A stretch of DNA of 42,314 nt from Mesorhizobium sp. B2-3-4 (GCF_006442315.1 NZ_VFVY01000034.1:1-42314), one strand, 5' to 3'. Shown: positions 5,810 through 13,587, counted from the first letter of the stretch. The notes: a model not told the origin generated them from the sequence alone. Made by a program: numbers and translations.

Positions 5810-7251
5810 ACGGCGTCGCGAAGCAGCCGCAGATCCCCGACGCCGCTTACGTACCCGAGATCGAGCGGGACGTTCTCGGCTCTTTGTTGTTCCGGGGCGA
5901 CTTCCTCAAGGTGGCGTCCTTCCTGAGGGAAGACCATTTCGTTTCCGACGTTCACAGGGTGCTTTTCAAGGCGATCCGGTTCGCCTTTGAACAGTATGGG
6001 TCAACTGCCCTGCCGGTCGTCCTGAGACTGATACCGCCCGACGCGGCCGTGCTCTTCGCTCAGAAGACCGATCGGTCGCCGGTGTCGTACATGACTTCGC
6101 TGTCGGACGATTCGGTCTCTGGCAATTCCGGCCTGGAGCGCGCCGGTCGTGCAGTCATCGAACAATGGGCGCGGCTGAAGGCGGCCGAAGTCGGGAAGAT
6201 GTTGCGCGACGCGGCGCACGAGGCAACAGCCGAACCGAAGGCGCTCATTCAGGGCGTGGCTGGGGAACTCGATAACATCGCCGCGGAACTTCGCGCCGGC
6301 CCAAGGCGCAAGACCATGTACTCCCTTGACGCCGCAACTCAGGAGGCTGTGGTGGAAATCCAAGACGCCATGGCGCGTGGCAACGGCCTGACCGGCCACA
6401 CCTGGGGCTTGACCGATATCAACGCAGCCACAGGCGGCATTCAGCCGGGCGAAATGGCGATCATCGGCGCCAGGCCATCAATGGGAAAAACGGCTTTCGC
6501 GCTCTCTGTGGCGCTGCGCAGCGCTGGAGCCGGCGTAGGCGTGGGTTTCCTGTCTCTGGAAATGGGCGCCAAGAAACTCGCGATGCGCCGGCTGACCGAC
6601 ATCGCTTTCGATTGGAGCATCAAGGTTCCCTATTCTGATCTGATCAAAGGCAAGGTTTCGCCGCAGGATCTGGAAAGCGTTCTCGCGGCCAATCATGATG
6701 CTGACGAACTGCCGCTTTGGATCGAGGAGCAGTCCGGCCTCACCATTTCCGACATTCGCGTCAAGATCGACCGGATGTCGGAAATGGCGGCGGCACGCAG
6801 GAAGCCGCTTGGCGTCCTTCTGATCGACTACCTGCAACTCGTTCGCCCCTCAGCCCGATACTCTGGCAATCGCGTGGGAGAGATCGCGGAAATATCCTGG
6901 GCGCTCCGCGAATTCGCGCGGGAATACGGTGTCGGGGTTATCGCCCTCTCCCAATTGTCGCGCCAGGTCGAAAGCCGCGATGACAAGCGCCCGCAGCTCT
7001 CGGACCTCCGCGATTCTGGTTCCTTAGAACAAGACGCTGACATGGTCGCCTTCCTGTATCGCGAGGCCTATTACCTCGAGAAGGCCAAGGGTAAGGACGC
7101 AGACAAGGAGGAGGAACGCCTTAGCCGTCTGATCGACGCCCAGAACGAACTCGAATTCATCATTGCCAAGCAGCGCAACGGGCCGACAAAAACCGTCAAG
7201 TTGTTCGTGGATATCGCGTGCTCCGCTGTTCGCAACGCGGCGAGGCTTTAG
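5806..7251 (+). CDS. dnaB: Replicative DNA helicase, DnaB family
   Basis: A 481-aa hexameric helicase expected to unwind the phage fork. Residues 10-110 are the DnaB N-terminal domain (PEIERDVLGSLLFRGDFL). The RecA-like domain has Walker A GARPSMGKT at about 221-229, Walker B LLIDYLQL at about 338-345, and the DnaB motif LSQLSRQVESR, DLRDSGSLEQDAD. Length is normal for the family. Start is TTG at 5806, overlapping the previous stop. It is followed three bases later by the replication protein gene, probably its loader or initiator, so the phage likely replicates by recruiting its own helicase to an internal origin. Confidence 0.95.
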   Translation: MNGVAKQPQIPDAAYVPEIERDVLGSLLFRGDFLKVASFLREDHFVSDVHRVLFKAIRFAFEQYGSTALPVVLRLIPPDAAVLFAQKTDRSPVSYMTSLSDDSVSGNSGLERAGRAVIEQWARLKAAEVGKMLRDAAHEATAEPKALIQGVAGELDNIAAELRAGPRRKTMYSLDAATQEAVVEIQDAMARGNGLTGHTWGLTDINAATGGIQPGEMAIIGARPSMGKTAFALSVALRSAGAGVGVGFLSLEMGAKKLAMRRLTDIAFDWSIKVPYSDLIKGKVSPQDLESVLAANHDADELPLWIEEQSGLTISDIRVKIDRMSEMAAARRKPLGVLLIDYLQLVRPSARYSGNRVGEIAEISWALREFAREYGVGVIALSQLSRQVESRDDKRPQLSDLRDSGSLEQDADMVAFLYREAYYLEKAKGKDADKEEERLSRLIDAQNELEFIIAKQRNGPTKTVKLFVDIACSAVRNAARL

Positions 7252-7254
7252 GCC

Positions 7255-8157
7255 ATGTCGCGCATCAGGACAATCAAGCCCGAGTTCTTCAAGCACGAAG
7301 AGCTTTATGACGCCGAGGTAGAGACCGGCCTGCCGCTTCGCCTAGCGTTCGCTGGGCTATGGACGCAATGCGACCGTGAAGGGCGCTTCGTCTGGCGACC
7401 GCGCCAGTTGAAAGCCGACATCCTTCCTTATGATGAACTGGATTTTTCACGCGTGCTCGACGCGTTGGCCACGCGTGGTTTTGTCGTCAAATACGCGTCG
7501 GACGGGCGCCAGTTTGGGCACGTACCGTCATGGAGCCGGCATCAGGTCATCAATAACCGCGAAACCGCGAGCATCATCCCTCCCGCCGTTGAAATCATTA
7601 CCGAAGTTGACGCGTCGTCCACGCGTCAACCACGCGTGAGGCACGCCGGTAAAGCGGAAGGGAAAGGAAGGGAAGGGAAAGGAAGGGAAGAACAGTTGTC
7701 CGAACCGAGTTCGGACGTTCGCCCGCATTCAAGAGGCCCGAACGCATATCCTGACGACTTTGAAGCTTTCTGGCTCACCTACCCTCGGTCTCCGAATATG
7801 TCGAAGTCGAAAGCGCTGATCGGCTGGAACAAGCTGACGGGCGATCAGCGGGCGGCCTGCTGCGATGCTGTACCAGCCTATCGCGCGTTCCTGACCTCAA
7901 AGCCTGACCATCCGACCATGCACGCGGCGACGTTCATCAACGAGCGTCGGTTTGAAGGATTTGCCGAACAGGCCAAGGCAGCAACTCCGCGCCCGTTGAC
8001 TGACCAGGATTGGGATAAACGCCTCCAGTTCGGGCGGCGCAATCAAAAATGGCACAACCAGCAGTGGGGGCCGCCTCCTGGCGCCGACGGCTGCAAAGTC
8101 CCTGACCATCTAATTCAACCAAGCGACGGCCAATCGTGGGCCGAGTGGGAGGCCTGA
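7255..8157 (+). CDS. Phage replication initiator / helicase-loader-type protein
   Basis: A 300-aa protein. Residues 1-100 look like the winged-helix N-terminal domain of phage replication proteins (RIRTIKPEFFKHEELYD, LAFAGLWTQCDREGRF). A low-complexity linker (EGKGREGKGREE, about 137-147) follows. The C-terminal region (FEAFWLTYPRSPNMSKSKAL, then WNKLT) matches the segment common in DnaT/gpO-like phage proteins. The order after dnaB and the array of ACGCGT hexamers inside its own gene support an initiator role, as with lambda O. The exact biochemical role is inferred. Confidence 0.75.
   Translation: MSRIRTIKPEFFKHEELYDAEVETGLPLRLAFAGLWTQCDREGRFVWRPRQLKADILPYDELDFSRVLDALATRGFVVKYASDGRQFGHVPSWSRHQVINNRETASIIPPAVEIITEVDASSTRQPRVRHAGKAEGKGREGKGREEQLSEPSSDVRPHSRGPNAYPDDFEAFWLTYPRSPNMSKSKALIGWNKLTGDQRAACCDAVPAYRAFLTSKPDHPTMHAATFINERRFEGFAEQAKAATPRPLTDQDWDKRLQFGRRNQKWHNQQWGPPPGADGCKVPDHLIQPSDGQSWAEWEA
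7449..7692. other. Candidate replication origin: phased ACGCGT iterons plus purine tract
   Basis: ACGCGT occurs at 7449, 7460, 7471 and 7493, and again at 7610, 7621 and 7632. Steps are exactly 11, 11 and 22 bp, then 11 and 11 bp. Because 11 is not a multiple of 3, successive copies fall in different codon frames, so protein sequence does not explain them. The copies at 7610 and 7621 lie in a perfect inverted repeat (7606-7615 / 7621-7630, 5-nt loop). A 37-nt all-purine stretch, 7656-7692, follows. The layout is like iterons plus an unwinding element inside lambda O. Confidence 0.65.
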
Positions 8158-8160
8158 GGT

Positions 8161-8448
8161 ATGGGCAACATCGTAGCTTTCCGAGCAAAGCGCCAATCAG
8201 ACCCACAATTCGGCGTTTGCCCTATGTGCCGCCTTCACGACGGGTTTGTGAACAAGGGCTCGCAGCACTGGTTCAAGTGCGACAAACACCGAATTCGCTG
8301 GCTCGCGGGAATCAATCTTTTCGACCATTGGCGGGACGAGAACCGCGCCGACCAAATGAGGCGGTTTGCGGCCATCGAGTGCTTCGAAGTGGTCGAGCCG
8401 CTGTGGGTCGGTTCCCGCCGCGACCCCGGCCCTAAAGGTGCCGCATGA
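8161..8448 (+). CDS. Small zinc-ribbon-like protein
   Basis: A 95-aa protein with CPMCRLHDG near residue 20, then C-x2-H (KCDKHRIRW) about residue 40, a spacing able to bind one zinc ion. No other domain is visible. It is in the replication operon, just after the initiator and ATGA-coupled to the ParB-like gene. A nucleic-acid-binding role is plausible but unproven. Confidence 0.6.
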   Translation: MGNIVAFRAKRQSDPQFGVCPMCRLHDGFVNKGSQHWFKCDKHRIRWLAGINLFDHWRDENRADQMRRFAAIECFEVVEPLWVGSRRDPGPKGAA

Positions 8449-9404
8449 ACGAAGAAAATATATTTCCCGACCCTGGTGAACTGCCGGTGCTCGACTGGAT
8501 CGAGACGGACAGGATAGCGGTCGATCCTCTGTATCAGCGCCCGCTCGATGAGCAGCGGGTGAATGCTATGGCCAAGGCGTTCACCTGGCGATCGTTCGGC
8601 GCGATCGTCGTGGTGCCCTCTGGTGACGGCTACCATGTCACGGACGGCCAGCACCGCCTCGAGGCGGCCAAGCTTCATCCAAAGGTGACGCATGTGCCGG
8701 CGGTCATCGTCCAGGCCGATGACATCGCGCAAGAGGCGTCAATCTTCGTCGACGTGAACAAGAACCGGAAGAACGTTAGTGCCTTGGAACTGTTCTTTGC
8801 CGAGCTGGCGGCCGGCACCGGCAGCGCTGCCGAAACGCTAAGGCTTTCCAGCCATGCGGGCATTCGCATCCCGAAGTTTCCCGGCAACTTCAAGCCCAAC
8901 GACACGATAGCCGTGGGCGAACTGCAGAAGCTGATCGCCGGCTATGTCGAAAGCCGCGTCGTCGAATTTCTAACCACGGTCGCTGCTGGCGGCTTCCGGC
9001 CGATTACCGCCAATCACCTGAAGGCGGTCGAGCATCTTCTGACCGATCGCGAGTTCGCGCCGCACATTGCGGCTGAGGATCTCGCTCACACGATCAAGGC
9101 CGTTGGTACGTCGCTCGACAAAGAGGCTCGCCGGTTCGCAGCAACGCACGGCGTGACCTTCTGGAAGGGTCTGGCGTCGACATGGTTCCAGAAGTGCAAG
9201 AAGCGGCGGCCCGCAGCGTCGCCGGCGCCGGCGGCCAAGACGATCCCGTCGAAGCTGGGGTCTCTTGTCCGCCCTGAGATGGCGCAGCGCGCGGCTGAGA
9301 TGGCGGCACGCCAATCCTCGCAGCCAAAAACCAATGTCACGTCGTCGGTCATGGGTGATCCGGCTCCTGGACGTTCGGCACTTGACCAGCGGAGGGCATC
9401 ATGA
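8445..9404 (+). CDS. ParB/Srx-fold nuclease-domain protein
   Basis: A 319-aa protein whose residues 15-110 match the ParB/sulfiredoxin-like fold: DRIAVDPLYQRPLDEQRV, then GDGYHVTDGQHRLEAAK (GQHR at about 68-71), VPAVIVQ and EASIFVDVNKNRKNVSALE. Phages use this fold for DNA binding, nicking or NTP-dependent functions. The C-terminal half is helical with a basic Ala/Lys/Pro tail. There is no ParA partner nearby, so plasmid-style partitioning is unlikely. It is in the early operon with overlaps at both ends. A role in replication or DNA modification is inferred. Confidence 0.75.
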   Translation: MNEENIFPDPGELPVLDWIETDRIAVDPLYQRPLDEQRVNAMAKAFTWRSFGAIVVVPSGDGYHVTDGQHRLEAAKLHPKVTHVPAVIVQADDIAQEASIFVDVNKNRKNVSALELFFAELAAGTGSAAETLRLSSHAGIRIPKFPGNFKPNDTIAVGELQKLIAGYVESRVVEFLTTVAAGGFRPITANHLKAVEHLLTDREFAPHIAAEDLAHTIKAVGTSLDKEARRFAATHGVTFWKGLASTWFQKCKKRRPAASPAPAAKTIPSKLGSLVRPEMAQRAAEMAARQSSQPKTNVTSSVMGDPAPGRSALDQRRAS

Positions 9405-9835
9405 AGTGGCCTAGTGACATCGATCAGATCGCCACGGACATCGTGCGGGCTCAGTTCGGCCCGGACACTGACGCCGATTGGGAGCAATACAAGCTGATCG
9501 CCAACGCGCTGCTGGCTGAGCGCGCTCGGCCCAGGTTCGAGGCGATAGTTTCGCTCAGCCAAGACGAACTGGACGACGCCTACCATTTGGCGATGTTCGA
9601 CTGTGACGAGGAACTCGCGAAGGCGGTTCGTCAGATATTCAAGCTTCGCGAAGAGCAGATGATCGCGAGGGGCGTGCCGCGCACGCTCTGGAACACTATC
9701 CGCGACGACTTCCACAATATCCTTTCCAGTGCCTTCAACGGCCAAGAAATCAGGCGCCTAGGCGCCGCTCGCTACAACGCTTTGTTGGCCAGGCTGATGG
9801 CGCGCGATCCCGAAAATCCAGTGAGGCCCGTATGA
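9401..9835 (+). CDS. Hypothetical early protein
   Basis: A 144-aa mixed-charge helical protein (ATDIVRAQFGPDTDADW; ELAKAVRQIFKLREEQM) with ATGA overlaps at both ends. No membrane segment, catalytic motif or recognised family. Its place between the ParB-like gene and two other small genes marks it as an early accessory protein. Confidence 0.6.
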   Translation: MKWPSDIDQIATDIVRAQFGPDTDADWEQYKLIANALLAERARPRFEAIVSLSQDELDDAYHLAMFDCDEELAKAVRQIFKLREEQMIARGVPRTLWNTIRDDFHNILSSAFNGQEIRRLGAARYNALLARLMARDPENPVRPV

Positions 9836-10071
9836 CAGAACATGGGATGGTCTTCCCGCCTCGCGACGAATGGGACATCGCAGCATACGACACCGATGAG
9901 GTCGTGGCCGGATATCGCGAGTATCGACCCGAAGAACCGCAGCCCGGCGAAAACCGGTCTCCGGCCTATCGCTGGGGCTGGGCGAACCGGCGCAAGGACA
10001 TGACGCACCAGCCCGACGGTCTGGAGGATGTCCGGAGAATATTCATCCTGATGACGAGGCTTGCACAATGA
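9832..10071 (+). CDS. Small hypothetical early protein with a Trp-rich motif
   Basis: A 79-aa acidic protein containing NRSPAYRWGWANRRKD, a motif seen in small phage proteins and loosely like the helical repeat of ribosome modulation factors. The likeness is too weak to assign a function. It is coupled to both neighbours by 4-bp overlaps. Confidence 0.55.
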   Translation: MTEHGMVFPPRDEWDIAAYDTDEVVAGYREYRPEEPQPGENRSPAYRWGWANRRKDMTHQPDGLEDVRRIFILMTRLAQ

Positions 10072-10676
10072 AAACCAAAGCATGCAAGCTCTTCGACGAG
10101 CAGCCATTTCGCGAGCAGCGCAAGAAACCGCCGTCGCACCGCACCACGCCGGAGGAACGGCAGACCGGCAGAAAGCGACAGGACAAAGCGGTCGCCAAGC
10201 TCAGCCGTGCCGACGGCGGCAAGGGCGGCGCCAAGGTGACGTCGGTCAAGATCCGGATATCTGGCAAGCGGTCTGAAACCATGGCCATGCGGTCGAGGCC
10301 AGGCACCTTCGAATGGCGATATGGCCGCAAAAAGCAGGACGTGCTTTTCCATGCCGGCAGTCACTTGGCCACGCTATGGGAGCGCGCCGGCATCGCTCTC
10401 GCCAGCTCGGCGGATTTCATGCGCGGCACCAGCTCAGGCTACGCGACCGAGATATCCGATGGTCGTGTGGCCGCGATCGACAAGCTGGACGGCTTCATCA
10501 AGGATATGGGTCGGGTGCCGGCATCGAGGCTGATCGACTATTGCGTCGGCGGCCTGACGACGGCACAGATCGCGATGAAGCACGGGGCCAAGGAACGGGA
10601 GATGGCCCCGGTGCTCCACCACGATCTGCGCGCCTGTGCACAGCACTTCAAATTTCTGGGCGGCAATCGACGTTGA
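10068..10676 (+). CDS. DUF6456-like protein, last gene of the early operon
   Basis: A 202-aa protein with a basic, disordered first 70 residues and a helical C-terminal domain (AGSHLATLWERAGIAL; LIDYCVGGLTTAQIAMKHG; HHDLRACAQHF). The pattern recalls the DUF6456 domain of alphaproteobacterial phage proteins, and TTAQIAMKHGAKEREM could be a helix-turn-helix. As the last early gene before the terminator and the late region, a late-transcription regulator is an attractive guess, but no evidence beyond position supports it. Confidence 0.6.
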   Translation: MKTKACKLFDEQPFREQRKKPPSHRTTPEERQTGRKRQDKAVAKLSRADGGKGGAKVTSVKIRISGKRSETMAMRSRPGTFEWRYGRKKQDVLFHAGSHLATLWERAGIALASSADFMRGTSSGYATEISDGRVAAIDKLDGFIKDMGRVPASRLIDYCVGGLTTAQIAMKHGAKEREMAPVLHHDLRACAQHFKFLGGNRR

Positions 10677-10728
10677 CTTTCAACACGAAACCCCGTAGTT
10701 GATCGTCATTCGCAGAACTGCGCCGGGA

Positions 10729-10753
10729 ACCCGCCAAATCAGGCGGGTTTTTT
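10729..10753 (+). terminator. Rho-independent terminator of the early operon
   Basis: A 7-bp stem, ACCCGCC/GGCGGGT (10729-10735 and 10742-10748), with a 6-nt loop, followed by a T run to 10753. It lies 50 bp after the DUF6456-like gene and directly before the 3' end of the converging HTH gene. Confidence 0.85.
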
Positions 10754-10754
10754 G

Positions 10755-11231
10755 TTACAATTCGTCTCCATGGTGTTTCAGCATATCCTTGCACTGGGCG
10801 TGATCCAAAGACCCATCTTGGCCAAACATGACGCGAGCACCGCTCGTCAAATGGCCCTCGATCCCCTCGGCGACCAAACGGATTGCTTCGCGTAGCGGCC
10901 TATCGCTGATGAGTGTGGGCTGAAGATCCTCGGTGCAGACGCCAACCACCTTAGCAAGTGTGTTCATTTGCTGAAGAACCTTCGCCCGCATCTGCGCACG
11001 CGTGGTGGCCTCAACTTGTAGCCAGTCCTGGTATGCCGGATCGCTTCGGCTCGGCTCGGCCCAGGCTGGCAGTCCGAACGCCAGCGACGCGCATGCGTAG
11101 CCAATGCTTACGGGCGCGCCTTTGACCTTGTACGTGGCGACGGTATTGCGGGAAATGTCGAGCTGCCGCGCCACTTCGCTATCATTCCAGCCCATGTGGG
11201 CGATCCAAGCATTGAAGTCTTTCGCTTCCAT
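10755..11231 (-). CDS. HTH transcriptional regulator at the early-late boundary
   Basis: A 158-aa protein with an N-terminal XRE-like HTH (MGWNDSEVARQLDISRNTV, then YKVKGAPVSIGYACAS) and a helical C-terminal part. ATG 11231 is preceded by AGGAG at a good distance. It is the only leftward gene between the early and late operons. Upstream, in order, are a hairpin (11257-11280), a 28-codon ORF (11287-11373) and two 16-bp palindromes (11434-11480). The same arrangement occurs at 41020-41509. Probably autoregulated; it may control the late promoter that must lie between 11480 and 11737. Confidence 0.7.
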   Translation of the reverse strand: MEAKDFNAWIAHMGWNDSEVARQLDISRNTVATYKVKGAPVSIGYACASLAFGLPAWAEPSRSDPAYQDWLQVEATTRAQMRAKVLQQMNTLAKVVGVCTEDLQPTLISDRPLREAIRLVAEGIEGHLTSGARVMFGQDGSLDHAQCKDMLKHHGDEL

Positions 11232-11256
11232 CGGAAATCTCCTATATTTGGAGGAA

Positions 11257-11280
11257 CCGGGGAACCTTTCGATCCCCCGG
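11257..11280 (-). promoter_or_regulatory. Leader hairpin before the HTH gene
   Basis: CCGGGG (11257-11262) pairs with CCCCGG (11275-11280) between the 28-codon ORF and the ribosome-binding site of the HTH gene. No T run follows. It could modulate coupling between the two ORFs. A comparable hairpin lies in the same position at 41307-41333. Confidence 0.4.
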
Positions 11281-11286
11281 CCCCTT

Positions 11287-11373
11287 CTAGCCTCGGAGAG
11301 TGGCGATCAACGTAGCCAGCGCTATCGCCACCTCTAAGGTTTGAAGGATGAGAAGAAGTGTCTCGTGAGACAT
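11287..11373 (-). CDS. 28-aa hydrophobic peptide upstream of the HTH gene
   Basis: ATG 11373 follows GGAGG with 8-nt spacing, a very strong ribosome-binding site. The peptide is almost wholly one membrane-type helix (LLLILQTLEVAIALATLI) ending in Arg-Gly. It could be a small membrane protein or a leader peptide for the HTH gene downstream. The ribosome-binding site and the matching arrangement at 41342-41410 are the evidence that it is translated. Confidence 0.5.
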   Translation of the reverse strand: MSHETLLLILQTLEVAIALATLIATLRG

Positions 11374-11433
11374 TTTCTCTTCCTCCGTGCACCAGACTGA
11401 CAGGGTGTCCGTCTTCAAGTGCATTTGTACAAT

Positions 11434-11480
11434 TGCTCAATTTTGAGCACATGTCAAGCTAAATAGCTCAATTTTTAGCA
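11434..11480. promoter_or_regulatory. Pair of palindromic operators 31 bp apart
   Basis: TGCTCAA-TT-TTGAGCA (11434-11449) is a perfect 7-2-7 palindrome. AGCTCAA-TT-TTTAGCA (11465-11480) is a degenerate second copy, starting 31 bp later, about three helical turns. The two lie upstream of the 28-codon ORF and HTH gene and just before the tRNA. They are most simply the HTH protein's own sites. Confidence 0.65.
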
Positions 11481-11499
11481 CCCCTTTCGACAAGAATTT

Positions 11500-11577
11500 A
11501 GCAGGGTAGCGCAGCCCGGTAGCGCGCGTGGGCTCATAACCATGAGGTCAGCGGTTCGAATCCGCTTCCTGCAACCA
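11500..11577 (+). tRNA. tRNA-Met (CAU anticodon) with an 8-nt anticodon loop
   Basis: Acceptor 11500-11506 pairs with 11567-11573 except for an A-A mismatch at 1:72. D-stem GCGC/GCGC, anticodon stem CGTGG/CCATG (11527-11531, 11540-11544), variable loop AGGTC, T-arm AGCGG/CCGCT with loop TTCGAAT, then A and encoded CCA. The anticodon loop, GCTCATAA, has eight bases instead of seven, one extra G on the 5' side. The unpaired 1:72 recalls initiator tRNA, but D-stem pair C11:G24 is elongator-like. If the C34 were lysidine-modified it could read AUA. Structure is clear; charging is uncertain. Confidence 0.8.
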
Positions 11578-11736
11578 CCCTCCCTTGCCCCGGCTTTTCA
11601 GCGCTGATCTCGGCTACGCGGCCAAAGGCTTTTCGCTCGATCCTGAGAAGAACCCGGCGGGGCAAGGTGGCTACGGTCGTCTTGAACCGGGGAAGCGAAA
11701 GCGCCGAGGCTCCCCAACAGGAAAGGAAGAACAATC

Positions 11737-12027
11737 ATGGACGCAGAGCATCTCAGAGTGGGCCGTGGCAGCGCTGCCGCCCAGCAAGTCACGCGGCAAG
11801 TGCCTTTGGCAAATCTGTACGAAGCACTCAAGAACTTGAACGAGGCGGCGGCGACGACGCGGAACATGGCAGATCAACTTTGCGGCAGTCAGCCCGAAGC
11901 GGTTGGCAAAGAAGCCGCTCCCCAGTCCGCAAGCGTCTTCGGCCAGATCGACGACGTCGCCGAGGCCGTCAATGCCCATGCAAGTCGGATCATGGGCGAC
12001 ATGCAACGCATTCAAAGCCGGCTTTAA
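11737..12027 (+). CDS. Hypothetical protein, first late gene
   Basis: A 96-aa helical protein (LANLYEALKNLNEAAATTRN; IDDVAEAVNAHASRIMGDMQ) with AGGAAAGGAAG before ATG 11737. No family recognised. The 160 bp between the tRNA and this gene must hold the late promoter; no clear -35/-10 pair is visible, so it may need an activator. Confidence 0.65.
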   Translation: MDAEHLRVGRGSAAAQQVTRQVPLANLYEALKNLNEAAATTRNMADQLCGSQPEAVGKEAAPQSASVFGQIDDVAEAVNAHASRIMGDMQRIQSRL

Positions 12028-12056
12028 ACCGGTCCCCACCACAAAGGAGACTTTCG

Positions 12057-12407
12057 ATGTCGACACGATACGCAACGCTCATCACGGATGACGACGGCCA
12101 GGAGGTCGTTTCAAACGTAGGGCTGTTCGAAGGCAGCGCACCGCGCGTGCGCTCGGGCACTGTCGAGGAGGTCGCCGACGGCGTCCTGATCGGCATGGTG
12201 CGGGGTGGTCCCGTAGATTCGGTCGGCGGCTTCGGCTTCCCGGACGGTGCGCCTGGCGCTGACGGCCGCGCGATCGGCATTGCCAAGGCCAATGAAGCCT
12301 CGGACCGGCGCGCCAAGGCGATAAAGACGGGCAAGCGTGGTCCCAAGGCCAAGGACAAGCCCGCCGCTGACGATCCGCCCGTCGATCCCGACAAGTCGGA
12401 TGCCTGA
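12057..12407 (+). CDS. Hypothetical late protein preceding terminase
   Basis: A 116-aa protein from ATG 12057, which has AGGAG 9 nt upstream. A longer open frame to 11667 is overlapped by the previous gene and was not used. The N-terminal half has beta-rich, Gly/Val-rich sequence (ARVRSG-type turns, VADGVLIGMVRGGPVD). The last 40 residues are a Lys/Pro/Asp-rich disordered tail. The role is unknown. It is coupled to the terminase small subunit gene. Confidence 0.65.
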   Translation: MSTRYATLITDDDGQEVVSNVGLFEGSAPRVRSGTVEEVADGVLIGMVRGGPVDSVGGFGFPDGAPGADGRAIGIAKANEASDRRAKAIKTGKRGPKAKDKPAADDPPVDPDKSDA

Positions 12408-12934
12408 TGATGCCGGCGCCCGTGGGTAACAGGTTCTGGGAGCAGCGAAGCTCCCACGGGCGCAAGCCTATCTTCGCAACTCCTGACGATCTGTGGTCGG
12501 CGGCGGCTGAGTATTTTGAGTGGGTCGAGGCCAATCCTCTCACTGAGGAAAAGGTGTTCAACGGTAAGGACGGGATTGTCCGCGCCGACATTGCCAAGAT
12601 GCGCGCGATGACGATCACAGGGCTGTGCATCTTCCTCGATATCAGCCAGCAGGCCTGGTCGGAATACAAACAACGCGATGGTTTTGGTGAAATCACAACG
12701 CGCATAGACGAGATCGTCCGCACCCAGAAGTTCGAAGGCGCCTCGGCGGACCTCCTCAACGCCAACATCATCGCCCGGGATCTCGGACTTGCCGACAAGT
12801 CGGAACTGAACGTCGCCGGCTCACTGCAGACGATGTCGGGAGAGGACTTGGATGCACGGATCGCTCTCCTACTCGAAGAAGGTCGAACTGGCGCGCCTCC
12901 TGGAGGAGCGGGCAAGGCGGAAGGCAAGAAATAG
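12407..12934 (+). CDS. Terminase small subunit (P22 gp3-like DNA packaging protein)
   Basis: A 175-aa protein that would recognise phage DNA for packaging. PDDLWSAAAEYFEWVEANPL, MRAMTITGLCIFLDIS and EIVRTQKFEGASADLLNANI follow the pattern of the P22 gp3-like small terminase family, which form oligomeric rings. The tail is Gly/Lys-rich. Two adjacent ATGs at 12407 and 12410 are possible starts. The last 83 bp overlap the large-subunit ATPase gene, supporting a packaging unit. Confidence 0.85.
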   Translation: MMPAPVGNRFWEQRSSHGRKPIFATPDDLWSAAAEYFEWVEANPLTEEKVFNGKDGIVRADIAKMRAMTITGLCIFLDISQQAWSEYKQRDGFGEITTRIDEIVRTQKFEGASADLLNANIIARDLGLADKSELNVAGSLQTMSGEDLDARIALLLEEGRTGAPPGGAGKAEGKK

Positions 12935-13571
12935 GCTCCTCGCCTACCAGCCTTATGCCAAGCAGCGCCTCTTCCATGCCGCTGGCGCCACCAACCGCGA
13001 ACGGCTCTTCATGGCCGGCAACCAGTTGGGCAAGACGCTTGCTGGTGGGGCTGAATGGGCGATGCACCTGACCGGGCGATATCCCGACTGGTGGGAAGGC
13101 AAGACATTTTCGAAACCCGTTGCGATGTGGGCGGCTGGTCTGACTGGCGAATCCACGCGCGACACGGTTCAAAAGATGCTGGTCGGTCAGCCTGAGCGCA
13201 AAGACGCTTGGGGAGCCGGCATGATCCCCGGCGATGCCTTTGCCGAAACGTATCTGGCTCGTGGCATCCCGAACGCGCTCGACAGCATCGTGGTCAAGCA
13301 TGGCGGCGGGGGTGACGTGCAGGCCGGCCGAAGCATCCTCGGCTTCAAGTCATATGAAAAAGGCCGTGAGAAGTGGCAGGGGCCGACGCTCGATGGTGTG
13401 TGGTTCGATGAGGAGCCACCACCGGACATCTACAGCGAAGGCCTGACGCGCACGAACGCCACGGGCGGCATCACGATGATCACATTCACCCCGCTGCTCG
13501 GCATGTCGGAAGTAGTCCTCATGTTCCTCACTGCTGACCAGGTCAACATGATGGTGAAGGGCAAAGCGTAG
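12852..13571 (+). CDS. Terminase large subunit, ATPase part (split gene)
   Basis: A 239-aa protein carrying the packaging motor ATPase: Walker A-like AGNQLGKT at 55-62, Walker B VWFDEE at 183-188 with the catalytic Glu, and the coupling motif ITFTPLLGMSEV near 215. Large terminases continue from here into a nuclease domain, but this frame ends at TAG 13569-13571 after MMVKGKA. The nuclease continues from ATG 13588 in another frame. No single-base shift joins them: the nuclease frame has its own TGA at 13576. It starts inside the small-subunit gene after GGAGAGGAC. Confidence 0.85.
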   Translation: MHGSLSYSKKVELARLLEERARRKARNRLLAYQPYAKQRLFHAAGATNRERLFMAGNQLGKTLAGGAEWAMHLTGRYPDWWEGKTFSKPVAMWAAGLTGESTRDTVQKMLVGQPERKDAWGAGMIPGDAFAETYLARGIPNALDSIVVKHGGGGDVQAGRSILGFKSYEKGREKWQGPTLDGVWFDEEPPPDIYSEGLTRTNATGGITMITFTPLLGMSEVVLMFLTADQVNMMVKGKA

Positions 13572-13587
13572 TGGATGAGGCAGGAAT

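Noticed and set aside
7651..7692. CRISPR-like repeats
   Set aside because: The GGAAGGGAAA repeats are purine low-complexity within a coding linker, without spacer structure.
11108..11452. 114-codon leftward frame over the HTH leader
   Set aside because: Runs through operator, mini-ORF and hairpin and into the HTH gene in another frame; product has no protein-like features.
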